Source: Rahnella inusitata_A (GTDB lineage: Bacteria > Pseudomonadota > Gammaproteobacteria > Enterobacterales > Enterobacteriaceae). Taken from it: DNA of 64,000 nt. Position numbers and translations under genes: made by a program. Each line of letters begins with the position of its first letter. Position 1 is the first letter of the stretch. The notes beneath the pieces are model-generated. The model saw only the letters and a list, made by a program, of their open reading frames with translations, was not told the origin of the DNA and did not search any database. The stretch lies in NCBI RefSeq assembly GCF_965118895.1, contig NZ_CBCPJJ010000009.1:558001-622000 (forward strand). Direction: 5' to 3'. Below, piece by piece: positions 43,279 to 51,047 of the stretch.

Positions 43279-44043
43279 ATGGAAACTAAGCGTGAAGACA
43301 GGATCCAGCGTCTTTTGCTGGCGCTAAAAAAGACTGACAAAATCCACCTGAAAGAAGCGTCTTTACTGCTCGATGTTTCCGAAATGACTATCCGGCGTGA
43401 TCTGAATGCAGAGCCTGCGCCAGTGATCCTGCTCGGCGGTTATATTGTGATGGATCCCAAGAATAATCCGGCGACGCACTATTTTGTCAGTGAGCAAAAA
43501 ATGAGGCAGGTCGCTGAGAAACGCCGACTGGCCAAACATGCAGCCAGTCTGATCCTCGATAATGACACCGTCTTTTTCGATTGCGGTACTACCATGCCGT
43601 ATGTGATTGAAAGTATACCAGAATCCAGAATTTTCACCGCAATCTGCTATTCGCTTAACACCTTTCTGGCACTTCAGGAAAAACCGCAGTGCGATGTCAT
43701 CTTATGCGGCGGCGCATTTAAATCCAGCAACAGTATCTTCACGCCGATCGGTCGAAGCAGTGAACTCGATTTCATCCGCCCGGCAAAAGCGTTTATTTCT
43801 GCCGCAGGTGTCAGCATTGAACATGGCGTAACGTGCTTTAATTTCGATGAATTGCTCATGAAGCATCAGGCGATGGAGCGTTCAGTGCAATGTATTCTGG
43901 TGGCTGACAGCAGCAAGTTTGATCAGGTGCGACCGGCGGCAATCGCACCTTTAGCCCGTTTTAACACCCTGGTCAGCGATGCCAAACCGCCACAGGCTTA
44001 TCTGGATTTTTGCCAGCAGGCTGACATTTCACTCAGCGTCTGA
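43279..44043 (+). CDS. deoR: DeoR, deoxyribose-5-phosphate-responsive repressor
   Basis: A 254-residue DeoR-family regulator matching E. coli DeoR (252 aa): METKREDRIQRLLLALKKTDKIHLKEA, HTH at about 21-43 (LKEASLLLDVSEMTIRRDLN), VILLGGYIVMDPK, and the sugar-phosphate sensor features FFDCGTTMPYVIE and CYSLNTFLALQEKP. It represses the deoCABD nucleoside catabolism operon. The deo genes are not in this window. It is convergent with sbmC, with 6 bp between the stops. Confidence 0.93.
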   Translation: METKREDRIQRLLLALKKTDKIHLKEASLLLDVSEMTIRRDLNAEPAPVILLGGYIVMDPKNNPATHYFVSEQKMRQVAEKRRLAKHAASLILDNDTVFFDCGTTMPYVIESIPESRIFTAICYSLNTFLALQEKPQCDVILCGGAFKSSNSIFTPIGRSSELDFIRPAKAFISAAGVSIEHGVTCFNFDELLMKHQAMERSVQCILVADSSKFDQVRPAAIAPLARFNTLVSDAKPPQAYLDFCQQADISLSV

Positions 44044-44049
44044 CTCCCT

Positions 44050-44526
44050 TCAGCGGATTGCCGGGATCTTCTCCACCGACTGATAAAACACCACTTCCCA
44101 GATGCCGGTTTTTGAGCCATCACTCAGATAGTGCTCAAAGCAGGCTTTACCATCTGGCCGGTATTGATGACTGGCCAGCAGCTGGCTGTAAAACTCCCGC
44201 CAGGCTTGTTCAAAGTTTCCATCTGTTATGGTGGTGTGATACGCCGCATAGGTGCCCCCTGGCAGAGTTTGCAGCGCCAGCCCGTCAGCGTCATCGAGAA
44301 TGAAATTATCCGCGACACAAACCGAAGGATCGGCGCGCAGCGCTTCAGCGGGTGTGGTATCCGGGTTATCGTGAAACCACGTCAGCCATTCATTATGTGG
44401 CTGATGGTGTCGTGCGACCCATTTCGTCAGCTGCTGAAATCCGTTGTGGATTGACTCCTTATATGGCCCAACAACCCGGTAGCTCACCAGTTTTTTTGCC
44501 GGTCTTTCGACGATTAATAGTGCCAC
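44050..44526 (-). CDS. sbmC: SbmC, DNA gyrase inhibitor (GyrI)
   Basis: A 158-residue GyrI-like protein. The family features GPYKESIHNGFQQLTKWV, DNPDTTPAEALRADPSV, the LPGGTYAAYHTT strand and CFEHYLSDGSKTGIWEVVFY match E. coli SbmC, which binds gyrase and protects against microcin B17 and alkylating agents. In E. coli it is SOS-regulated; I found no CTGT-N8-ACAG LexA box in the 180 bp upstream. A ribosome-binding site AAGGAGATC precedes the start. Confidence 0.9.
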   Translation of the reverse strand: MALLIVERPAKKLVSYRVVGPYKESIHNGFQQLTKWVARHHQPHNEWLTWFHDNPDTTPAEALRADPSVCVADNFILDDADGLALQTLPGGTYAAYHTTITDGNFEQAWREFYSQLLASHQYRPDGKACFEHYLSDGSKTGIWEVVFYQSVEKIPAIR

Positions 44527-44595
44527 GATGATCTCCTTTTATCTGACATGAATTGAGAGAACTCTATGATGATAATACCAACGATGTAGATGCTA

Positions 44596-44650
44596 GCTAT
44601 AACAGTTACCCGTTTTGCAGCGTTTAACTGCTCTACGCGCTATAACAGTT
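44596..44650. repeat. Direct repeat of GCTATAACAGTT
   Basis: The 12-bp word GCTATAACAGTT occurs exactly at 44596-44607 and again at 44639-44650, 43 bp apart (about four helical turns). It sits between the divergent starts of sbmC and ylaC, so it may be a regulator-binding pair. Confidence 0.6.
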
Positions 44651-44710
44651 GTCATGATAAAATAATATAATCAGATTGAATTATAGTCGTCACTGCAGCG
44701 AGGTTATGGG

Positions 44711-45217
44711 ATGGACGTGATCAAAAATGTATTAAATAGTGAAATTGATCGTATCAACCGTCAGGAAGGCCGTGATGGCAGGGCGCGCATCAACGTTGAG
44801 TTCTTTGTGAATCATCCGTGGCTGTGCCTGGCGATGCTGATCGGCTATATTGCCGTCGGCGTCGTGATGTATGTATCACCTTACATGGGCATCGGCTGGT
44901 TTATCGGTTTCACCGCTTTTCTGATCTTTATGTCAGCGATGCTTTTGTTAGAAATCAAGCCGGTATATCGCTATGAAGACATCGGTGTTCTGGATTTACG
45001 TGTCTGCTATAACGGCGAATGGTATTTCAGCCGTGAATTATCCCCTGAGGCCGTACAACAGATTCTGAGTGCCGATAGCGTAAGCAGTTGGGTGAAAAAC
45101 CGCATAGAGTCGATTGTACGTCACAAAGGTTTTGTCGATTTTTACGATGTTTACGATCTGGCCCGCCTTGAGCACCAGCAACCGGCCGCGATGAACGCTG
45201 TACCGTTAGCGCACTAA
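44711..45217 (+). CDS. ylaC: YlaC family membrane protein
   Basis: A 168-residue inner-membrane protein with two hydrophobic helices (LCLAMLIGYIAVGVVMYVS and IGWFIGFTAFLIFMSAMLL, about 36-80) and a conserved soluble C-terminus, RYEDIGVLDLRVCYNGEWYFSREL and SFYD-type FVDFYDVYDLARLE. E. coli YlaC (156 aa) has the same organisation, including RYEDI-VLD-RVCYNGEWY. The function is unknown. It is divergent from sbmC. Confidence 0.88.
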   Translation: MDVIKNVLNSEIDRINRQEGRDGRARINVEFFVNHPWLCLAMLIGYIAVGVVMYVSPYMGIGWFIGFTAFLIFMSAMLLLEIKPVYRYEDIGVLDLRVCYNGEWYFSRELSPEAVQQILSADSVSSWVKNRIESIVRHKGFVDFYDVYDLARLEHQQPAAMNAVPLAH

Positions 45218-45355
45218 TTCCCCCTTCAATATGGCTTTCGGCCATGACGCCACCCCGCATGCTCTGATAAAATAGCGGCTGGACATACATTTCGTGAATG
45301 GGTTGTTCATCTAACGAACAAATCACAAGGTATGTAAGCCGCTACAGGGGCCACT

Positions 45356-45631
45356 GTGGAACGAATCAAACTGACTATTCATCATCTGCACAAAATCGTT
45401 TCTGATGAAAAACAGGATGCGCAGGCTATCGCCCGCATTTATGCTGGCGAAAAGTTGCTGCTGACTGAGACGATGACCGGGCAGGCTATCCATTTTAATC
45501 GCTACATTCACGTCGATAATGACACCGGTAAACCTTTACGGGTGGAATGGGACTGTGACGGAAGTGCAAAGATGTCAGTTTCCCGCGCAGAAGTTTGTCC
45601 GTGTTGTGGTGGCGACGCACTTCACGGGTAA
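45356..45631 (+). CDS. Hypothetical protein with CPCCGG motif
   Basis: A 91-residue protein with no family I recognise. It begins MERIKLTIHHLHKIVSDEKQ and is moderately charged, with a C-terminal cysteine cluster CPCCGG (about 81-86). The start is GTG 45356, with AGGGG 5 nt upstream. The frame is preserved to just before the first gene of the small paralogue pair, 37 bp away, so the two may be cotranscribed. Confidence 0.6.
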   Translation: MERIKLTIHHLHKIVSDEKQDAQAIARIYAGEKLLLTETMTGQAIHFNRYIHVDNDTGKPLRVEWDCDGSAKMSVSRAEVCPCCGGDALHG

Positions 45632-45668
45632 GAAAACGCAGAGAGTAAAAGCAAAGCAGAGGTGAATG

Positions 45669-45929
45669 ATGAAGTTTATCAACAACGAAGTTGAATACCG
45701 TAAATGGATAATGGATGAAATTTTCCAGGCGAGCGCGGTAGGCGAAACTTCTGAGTTTGCCGATCAGGAAGTGGATGATTTTATTTTCGATGCCAGGCCT
45801 GTGGCGTACCCGTGCGTGGCGGTGATGATCCAGACGCCGGGAGAGCCGGGTGTTTGCGAACCGCGTTTCGTCTATAAAGAACAGATATTTGATTGGGCGC
45901 ACAAGATGGGCTTTGGCTTTGACAGCTAA
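45669..45929 (+). CDS. Small hypothetical protein, paralogue of the gene at 47561-47821
   Basis: An 86-residue protein starting MKFINNEVEYRKWIMDEIFQ. It shares an ordered motif set with the protein at 47561: an EYR.W(I/M) helix, an acidic DxEx-DDF(I/L)F block, a RP..YPC(V/L) strand and a C-terminal DWA..MG(F/L). No signal peptide or membrane segment is present. ATG 45669 is preferred over 45666 because AGGTGA is 6 nt away. The function is unknown; the two copies are separated by yccJ, an acidic micro-gene and a DUF2502 gene. Confidence 0.75.
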   Translation: MKFINNEVEYRKWIMDEIFQASAVGETSEFADQEVDDFIFDARPVAYPCVAVMIQTPGEPGVCEPRFVYKEQIFDWAHKMGFGFDS

Positions 45930-45989
45930 TTGTTGCAGCAACAATGAACGCCAGCCCTGAGTCTCGCTCAGGGCTTTCACAGGAAGCTT

Positions 45990-46202
45990 TTACACATTTT
46001 TCCTGTCGATTTTCTCTTCACCCCAGAACAGATGGTCTTCCTTGGTTTTTGCGAAGGCGATAGGCAGCACTTCATCATTGCCTTCTTCCCAAATTTTCTG
46101 AGCCAGAGTTTCATCATTTTTGGCCAGCTCGAAAATGGCTTCAGCGATTTCGTGAGAGGTTTCACGCGTGTTGGCCCAAGCTTTGATATTTGACGTCGTC
46201 AT
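45990..46202 (-). CDS. yccJ: YccJ family protein
   Basis: A 70-residue protein matching E. coli YccJ (75 aa) over WANTRETSHEIAEAIFELAKNDETLAQKIWEEGNDEVL and the C-terminal LFWGEEKIDRKNV. ATG 46202 follows GAGGAGAACCGG. YccJ is small, soluble and of unknown function; in E. coli it is adjacent to wrbA, which is absent here. Confidence 0.9.
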   Translation of the reverse strand: MTTSNIKAWANTRETSHEIAEAIFELAKNDETLAQKIWEEGNDEVLPIAFAKTKEDHLFWGEEKIDRKNV

Positions 46203-46427
46203 CCGGTTCTCCTCGTAACATTTCGCACAATAAGTTCGTAAAAGTGTCGTCATGACACCCTCATAATCACTTTAACTATGGTTTCCATAAGCGGTTTATG
46301 CAAATCCTGCGGCTTTTCGTTCCAATATCAGGAGCAAGAAAAGCATCATCAGGGCACAAAAAAGGCGCCAGATGTTCGCCTGTGTCGTTTATACTAAAGT
46401 CGATTTCGAACAATTAAGGTGATGAGA

Positions 46428-46559
46428 ATGAGCGACGATATTTTTGATTTTGACATTGATGCTGCACTGGTGTCCGCAGAAGAAAAAGCGGCTGAGAAAG
46501 CAGCAGCAGTGCCTGAAGCCGTTCAGGACGAAAGTGACTGTGAAGGCTGCAAAATCTGA
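46428..46559 (+). CDS. 43-residue acidic small protein
   Basis: A 43-residue protein, MSDDIFDFDIDAALVSAEEK at the start, an alanine/glutamate helix, and a C-terminal DCEGCKI with a CxxC pair. AAGGTGATGAG before the ATG gives a good ribosome-binding site, and a strong terminator follows about 30 bp after the stop, so it is a real transcription unit. I do not recognise a family. It is short enough to be missed by automatic gene calling. Confidence 0.7.
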   Translation: MSDDIFDFDIDAALVSAEEKAAEKAAAVPEAVQDESDCEGCKI

Positions 46560-46586
46560 TTTTGCCCCAAAGTACAGTAAATAAAG

Positions 46587-46607
46587 AAACCGCTTCGGCG
46601 GTTTTTT
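46587..46607 (+). terminator. Terminator after the 43-residue gene
   Basis: AAACCGC (46587-46593), TTCG tetraloop, GCGGTTT (46598-46604), then TTTT. Confidence 0.9.
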
Positions 46608-46811
46608 TGTGTCTGACGTTTGAGGGATGTTAGCTTTATTTGTCTGAATCTCCTTTGCTGCCATAGCGTTGCAACGTATTACGTATAGCTGGTTTCTGAC
46701 GCAAATGTAAGGATAGCGAAAGGACATTTTTTTTGGGATAAATTCCTATAGAACAGGAAGATAGCTGGCGGTAATTTGTCATCACCTGATAAGCAGGTCG
46801 TGAGGTTTCCA

Positions 46812-47156
46812 ATGAAAAAACTGATTCTGATTCTCGCCGTTATGCTTTCCACTGTGCCCGCGCTGGCTCAGGCAAACGTCGAGCTGGGCGTAAATATGCC
46901 GGGCCTGTCACTGCACATCGGTGACCGCGATCCCCGCGGATATTATTGGGATGGGGGCGACTGGCGTCCGCCGGGTTGGTGGGATGAACATTACCGTGAT
47001 GAAGGTCGGGGTCACTGGGTGTATTACGAGCCCGCTCCGCCGCCACCGCCGCGTTACTGGCATCATGAACACTGGCACGAAGGTCCGCCTCCCGGTTACT
47101 GGCGAGATGGCCCTCCGCGGCACTGGCGTGAAGGCCCGCCTCCGGGACGCTGGTAA
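46812..47156 (+). CDS. DUF2502 (YpeC-like) periplasmic protein
   Basis: A 114-residue protein with a signal peptide (MKKLILILAVMLSTVPALA|Q). The mature part is rich in Trp, Tyr, Pro, Gly, His and Arg: PGLSLHIGDRDPRGYYWDGGDWRPPGWW, then PPPPPRYWHHEHWHEGPPP and repeated GPP(P/R) units. IGDRD and YYWDGG match the DUF2502/YpeC core. GAGG at 46802-46805 supports ATG 46812. It is a secreted, probably disordered protein of unknown role. Confidence 0.8.
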   Translation: MKKLILILAVMLSTVPALAQANVELGVNMPGLSLHIGDRDPRGYYWDGGDWRPPGWWDEHYRDEGRGHWVYYEPAPPPPPRYWHHEHWHEGPPPGYWRDGPPRHWREGPPPGRW

Positions 47157-47560
47157 TCAAAGTGCAATAAGTTAGCTTACACATCGTCATAAAAATTTTG
47201 GGAACAGGGCTGGCAGTGGTGATGCGAAAGTATCCCCAATGTCAGTTCTGTTCCTTTTACTTTTATACTTTCTCGCCTGACCATTTCAGTCGTTATTAAT
47301 TACAATAAAAAATGCAATAAAATAATGTATTCATTGAGATTATGAATTGAGTGGTTATTTCTAAATAATAATGAAATAAAGCCTGTAATCAGGTTTTTAA
47401 GACTGATTGCTGCTTGCTAACTGCGATATATATGTTAATTTTCTGTTATGTGAAATCAGCAATGGATGGCTCGAACGCAACGCGTGCCTGATCTCATATT
47501 CAGTCTTCAAGGAAGTTTTTTATCAGGTGCGTTAGACATTATTTACTGTGAGCTAATCTT
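47157..47560 (+). other. AT-rich intergenic region
   Basis: These 404 bp contain no ORF or clear hairpin. The region 47280-47460 is strongly AT-rich, as upstream regions in this accessory stretch tend to be. A promoter for the gene at 47561 must lie here. Confidence 0.5.
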
Positions 47561-47821
47561 ATGCACTTGATTAAAAACGATTTTGAATACCGTTCCTGGA
47601 TGCTTGATGCCTATTTTCGACAGGACAATATCTTTGGTGATACGCTCCTGACCGATGAAGAAATGGATGATTTTCTTTTTGAATCGCGTCCACAAGAATA
47701 CCCTTGCCTGGGAATGGTAACCCCCTCCAAAACCAATCCTTTAGACAGCGATATTGCTTTTTTCTACCGCAATAATATCAATGACTGGGCGACGTCTATG
47801 GGCCTTATTAAGAGTAAATAA
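47561..47821 (+). CDS. Small hypothetical protein, paralogue of the gene at 45669-45929
   Basis: An 86-residue protein, MHLIKNDFEYRSWMLDAYFR at the start. It aligns end to end with the protein at 45669-45929 (FEYRSWM / VEYRKWI; EEMDDFLFESRPQEYPCLGM / QEVDDFIFDARPVAYPCVAV; FFYRNNINDWATSMGL / FVYKEQIFDWAHKMGF). The shared cysteine lies in YPC. No signal or membrane segment. A strong bidirectional terminator follows. The function is unknown; a family of at least two copies in this genome is directly visible. Confidence 0.78.
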   Translation: MHLIKNDFEYRSWMLDAYFRQDNIFGDTLLTDEEMDDFLFESRPQEYPCLGMVTPSKTNPLDSDIAFFYRNNINDWATSMGLIKSK

Positions 47822-47839
47822 CCTTATTCTTCATATATT

Positions 47840-47870
47840 AATAAAGCGCCAGCAGGCGCTTTATTTGTTT
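47840..47870. terminator. Bidirectional terminator
   Basis: An 11-bp perfect stem AATAAAGCGCC (47840-47850) / GGCGCTTTATT (47855-47865) with AGCA loop and TGTTTTT after it. It serves the small gene on plus and the universal stress gene on minus. Confidence 0.9.
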
Positions 47871-47884
47871 TTAGCCCGGCGGAA

Positions 47885-48331
47885 TTAATTTCCACGAACT
47901 TCAACTAACACCGGGCAGGGTGCGTGGGCGATGACTTCCGCGCTGACTGATCCTTTCATCATGCGACCAAAGACCGAGAGCTGACGATGGCCGATAACGA
48001 TCACCGAGGCCTTAATTTTTTCGGCTTCTGCCACCAGTGCTTCGCCAGCAGCCCCGACGATGAGATTTCCTTTCGCGTGGATCCCCGCTTCATTCAGCGT
48101 TTTCAGTGCATTGCCGACCACGGCGCGGGCGGTATTTTGCTCTTCCTCCGCCGGTGGGTACTCCACTATTTCTCCTGGCACATCGTCGTTCTCTTCCAGT
48201 GCATAAGATTCATCAATACAACAGCTAACATACACCGTTGATGAATGGCCGTTCGCCAGTTGCCGGGCAAGATCGACGACGAATGGGGACTGCTTTGAGC
48301 CGTCTACGGCCAGCAAAATAACATCAAACAC
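47885..48331 (-). CDS. Universal stress protein (UspA superfamily)
   Basis: A 148-residue Usp-fold protein. It begins (M)FDVILLAVDGSKQSPFVVDLARQLA and ends with the nucleotide-binding signature VIVIGHRQLSVFGRMMKGSVSAEVIAHAPCPVLVEV, of the G-x2-G-x9-G(S/T) type, so it is probably an ATP-binding member. The start is GTG 48331 with AGGAG 5 nt upstream; the longer frame is inside iclR. It overlaps the regulator gene by 8 bp, so both are one transcript. Confidence 0.88.
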   Translation of the reverse strand: MFDVILLAVDGSKQSPFVVDLARQLANGHSSTVYVSCCIDESYALEENDDVPGEIVEYPPAEEEQNTARAVVGNALKTLNEAGIHAKGNLIVGAAGEALVAEAEKIKASVIVIGHRQLSVFGRMMKGSVSAEVIAHAPCPVLVEVRGN

Positions 48332-49124
48332 GTGCACTCCTGGGTTCGTTGTTCTGGCCGAGTTTACCGATTTCGCCAATCAGCGCGTTTTTACACTCGA
48401 GCAGCGCGTCACGGATTAAGGATTCTTTGCTTTCCCGGCGCGAGGTGGGGAAAAGCACTGAAACGGAGTAGCGACCCAAAATGGTGTCAATAGCAACGGC
48501 CAGCGTCGAGACGCCATCTACGGTCTCACCGTTCTCCATGGAGATGCCGCTTTCGCGGACCTCGGCGATTTTATTCAGCAGGGAATCCACCGTACGCACT
48601 GTCTGTTCGGTGGCGGGTTCAAGCACCTCGCCGACAATAATACGGATCTCGTCATCTGTTTTAAGCGAGAGCAACGCGCGGCCGCCGGAGGTGCTGTAAA
48701 TCGGCAAATTCAGGCCGACCCTCGGTACCACGCGCAATTCTCGTTCCGCCACGATGCTGTGAATATTGGCGATCTGGCGGCCACTGGCCCGCTCGAGAGA
48801 GACGGTTTCGTCCGTGGATTCACACAGCTGGCGAAGGAAAGGGGAGGCGATGGCGATCACATCGGTGTGTACCGTGGACACCAGCTTCAGCAGCGTCGGG
48901 CCTAGCCGGACGCCGCCGCTTCCCTCTGAACGCACCAAACCCTCTTCAGCCAGTGCCGCAACAATCCGTTGCACGGTCGATCGCGGCAGATCAACATCAT
49001 TGGCGATTGCCCCAAGGCTCATTCCCTGAGGATGTTTCCCAAGCGCATTAAGAATGGATGCCGCACGCGAAATCACCTGGATACCACCGCTGCGTTCTTC
49101 GTCTCCTGCAATGTCCTGCGCCAT
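48324..49124 (-). CDS. IclR-family transcriptional regulator
   Basis: A 266-residue regulator. The N-terminal winged helix is VISRAASILNALGKHPQGMSLGAIANDVDLPRSTVQRIVAALAEEGL (about 18-65). The C-terminal effector-binding IclR domain follows (VSLERASGRQIANIHSIVAERELRVVPRVGLNLPIYSTSGGRALLS). ATG 49124 is 5 nt after AGGAG. It overlaps the downstream Usp gene and is divergent from the DHA2/HlyD efflux genes, which it most likely controls. The operator may be the palindrome at 49221-49236. Confidence 0.88.
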   Translation of the reverse strand: MAQDIAGDEERSGGIQVISRAASILNALGKHPQGMSLGAIANDVDLPRSTVQRIVAALAEEGLVRSEGSGGVRLGPTLLKLVSTVHTDVIAIASPFLRQLCESTDETVSLERASGRQIANIHSIVAERELRVVPRVGLNLPIYSTSGGRALLSLKTDDEIRIIVGEVLEPATEQTVRTVDSLLNKIAEVRESGISMENGETVDGVSTLAVAIDTILGRYSVSVLFPTSRRESKESLIRDALLECKNALIGEIGKLGQNNEPRSARV

Positions 49125-49220
49125 CACTTCTCCTTGGTCACCGACGGGTGATCCTTAACGAAATCTATGCTGCCAATGTAATAGCTGGGCGGTCTAAAAA
49201 CAATTTTTAATCACATTGCA

Positions 49221-49236
49221 ATACAGTGCACCGTAT
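49221..49236. promoter_or_regulatory. Palindromic operator candidate between iclR and the MFS gene
   Basis: ATACAGTGCACCGTAT is palindromic apart from one base pair (arms ATAC/GTAT, core GTGCAC). A related GTGGTGCAATGCAT lies 30 bp downstream. It sits midway in the divergent iclR-efflux region. Confidence 0.5.
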
Positions 49237-49378
49237 TATAGTATTTGCTTGTGTATCACAATGTGGTGCAATGCATCGAAATAAAAGTGATACCGATCGT
49301 CATATTACGTTTTCCATCCGCATACCTGCCTTTTCACTCTCGCCGCACTGATAAGCGACGAAGTTAACGAGCGACAAG

Positions 49379-50989
49379 ATGAATCATTCAGTCACAACGG
49401 CACCTGCCGCGAGCGGTGCTGCAATGCCCGTTCCGCCCCCTTTTAATCTGCGGCTGATTATTGGGCTAATCGGCGTATTGATTGCCTCAATGTGCTCCGG
49501 CCTGAACGATCGGGTAACGGATATTGCATTGGCCGATGTTCGCGGTGCGCTCAGTATCAGCAGTGACGAAGGATCATGGTTGATCGGTGTCTATCAGGCG
49601 GCGGAAGTGGCAGCGATGATGATCGCGCCGTGGTTTGCGATGACATTTTCACTGCGCCGTTTCACTTTGTTCGTCACTCTCGGATTTTTACTTCTGGCTG
49701 CGATCCTGCCTTTTGCACCCAATTTGCCGGTGTTTATCGCCTTGCGCACTGTTCAGGGGATCTTCGGCGGTGCTTTGCCACCTTTGCTGATGACCGCCGC
49801 GCTGCGCTTTATGCCGCCGCATTTCAAATTATATGGCCTGAGTGCATACGCGCTGACGGCCACCTTCGGCCCGAATATGGCGACGTCATTGGCAGCCATC
49901 TGGACCGATTACGTAGGCTGGCAGTGGGTGTTCTGGCAGGTTATCCCGCCTTGTTTGCTGGCTGTCATGATGGTCGGCTACGGTATTCCGCAGGATCCGT
50001 TGCGCTTTGAGCGTTTTAAGCAGATGGATAAGGTCGGGATGCTGACCGGGTGCAGCGGTATTTCTCTGCTGGTGCTGTCCCTGCAACAAGGGGAGCGTCT
50101 GGACTGGTTTAACTCCCCGCTGATCACGATGATGTTTTTTGCTGCACTGGCGTTGCTGACAATTTTTTTGGTTAACGAATGGCATCATCCTTTGCCGTTA
50201 TTCAAATTACAGATGCTCCGGCGGCACAATCTGGCTCACGGTTTAATCACGCTGTTTGCGCTGATGTTCCTTTTCTTATCCGGCTCTGCCTTACCGTCGA
50301 GCTATATGGAGCAGGTCGGCGGGTTCCGTGCGGTTCAGGTGGGGCCGCTGGCGCTGACGATTGGCCTGCCGCAGCTATTGCTGGCACCGCTGGTGGCGTT
50401 TGTACTGACGATGCGCTGGATTGACAGCCGCTGGGTGCTGGCCTGCGGGCTGGGGCTGATTGGTTTTTCCTGCTACTGGGGCACGCACCTGACCAGTGCC
50501 TGGGCACGTGACAACTTTTATCTGATTCAGATTATGCAGGCGTTCGGTCAGCCGATGGCAGTATTACCCATCCTGATGAGTGCGACCAGCGTGGTCCAGC
50601 CGCCGGAAGGGCCTTTTGCCTCGGCGATGTTTAATACCACGCGCGGTCTGGGCAGCGTGATGGGCAGCGCCATGCTGGGCGTTTTCGTCAGTCACCGCGA
50701 GCAGTTTCATTCCAATGTATTACTCAATCACGCAGGCAGTGTGAGCTATCTGCTGTCGCAGCCGTACGGGGGCGGCAGTAGTTTTCTCGCGCCGCTTAAC
50801 AGCGATGGCTCACCGATTTCGACAGAAGTGATCACCCAGTTTTCCAGGCTGGTAAAAAAACAGGCACTGGTCCTTGGGCTGGCGGATACCTATCTGGTGA
50901 TTATCGGTCTGGCGCTGGGACTGATCGTGTTGGCCGCAGTTTTGCCTAAACGCACGTATCCGCCACAGTCACTGGTTAACCGCAACTGA
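49379..50989 (+). CDS. DHA2-family MFS efflux transporter (EmrB-like)
   Basis: A 536-residue drug:H+ antiporter with about 14 helices. The N-terminal RVTDIALADVRGALSISSDEGSWLIGVYQAAEVAAMMIAPWFA and the repeat-half motif GIFGGALPPLLMTAALRF are DHA2 features. It is followed 58 bp later by an HlyD-type adaptor, so it should export compounds across both membranes together with an outer-membrane channel. Divergence from an IclR regulator suggests control by a small aromatic or acid effector. The substrate is unknown. Confidence 0.9.
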   Translation: MNHSVTTAPAASGAAMPVPPPFNLRLIIGLIGVLIASMCSGLNDRVTDIALADVRGALSISSDEGSWLIGVYQAAEVAAMMIAPWFAMTFSLRRFTLFVTLGFLLLAAILPFAPNLPVFIALRTVQGIFGGALPPLLMTAALRFMPPHFKLYGLSAYALTATFGPNMATSLAAIWTDYVGWQWVFWQVIPPCLLAVMMVGYGIPQDPLRFERFKQMDKVGMLTGCSGISLLVLSLQQGERLDWFNSPLITMMFFAALALLTIFLVNEWHHPLPLFKLQMLRRHNLAHGLITLFALMFLFLSGSALPSSYMEQVGGFRAVQVGPLALTIGLPQLLLAPLVAFVLTMRWIDSRWVLACGLGLIGFSCYWGTHLTSAWARDNFYLIQIMQAFGQPMAVLPILMSATSVVQPPEGPFASAMFNTTRGLGSVMGSAMLGVFVSHREQFHSNVLLNHAGSVSYLLSQPYGGGSSFLAPLNSDGSPISTEVITQFSRLVKKQALVLGLADTYLVIIGLALGLIVLAAVLPKRTYPPQSLVNRN

Positions 50990-51047
50990 AGTACGCTCCA
51001 CCCAAACAAATGCAAGCCACAACAAAAAAGAATGAGAGAAAAGAATC

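Noticed and set aside
44527..44710. LexA box upstream of sbmC
   Set aside because: I looked for CTGT-N8-ACAG and found none with both arms.
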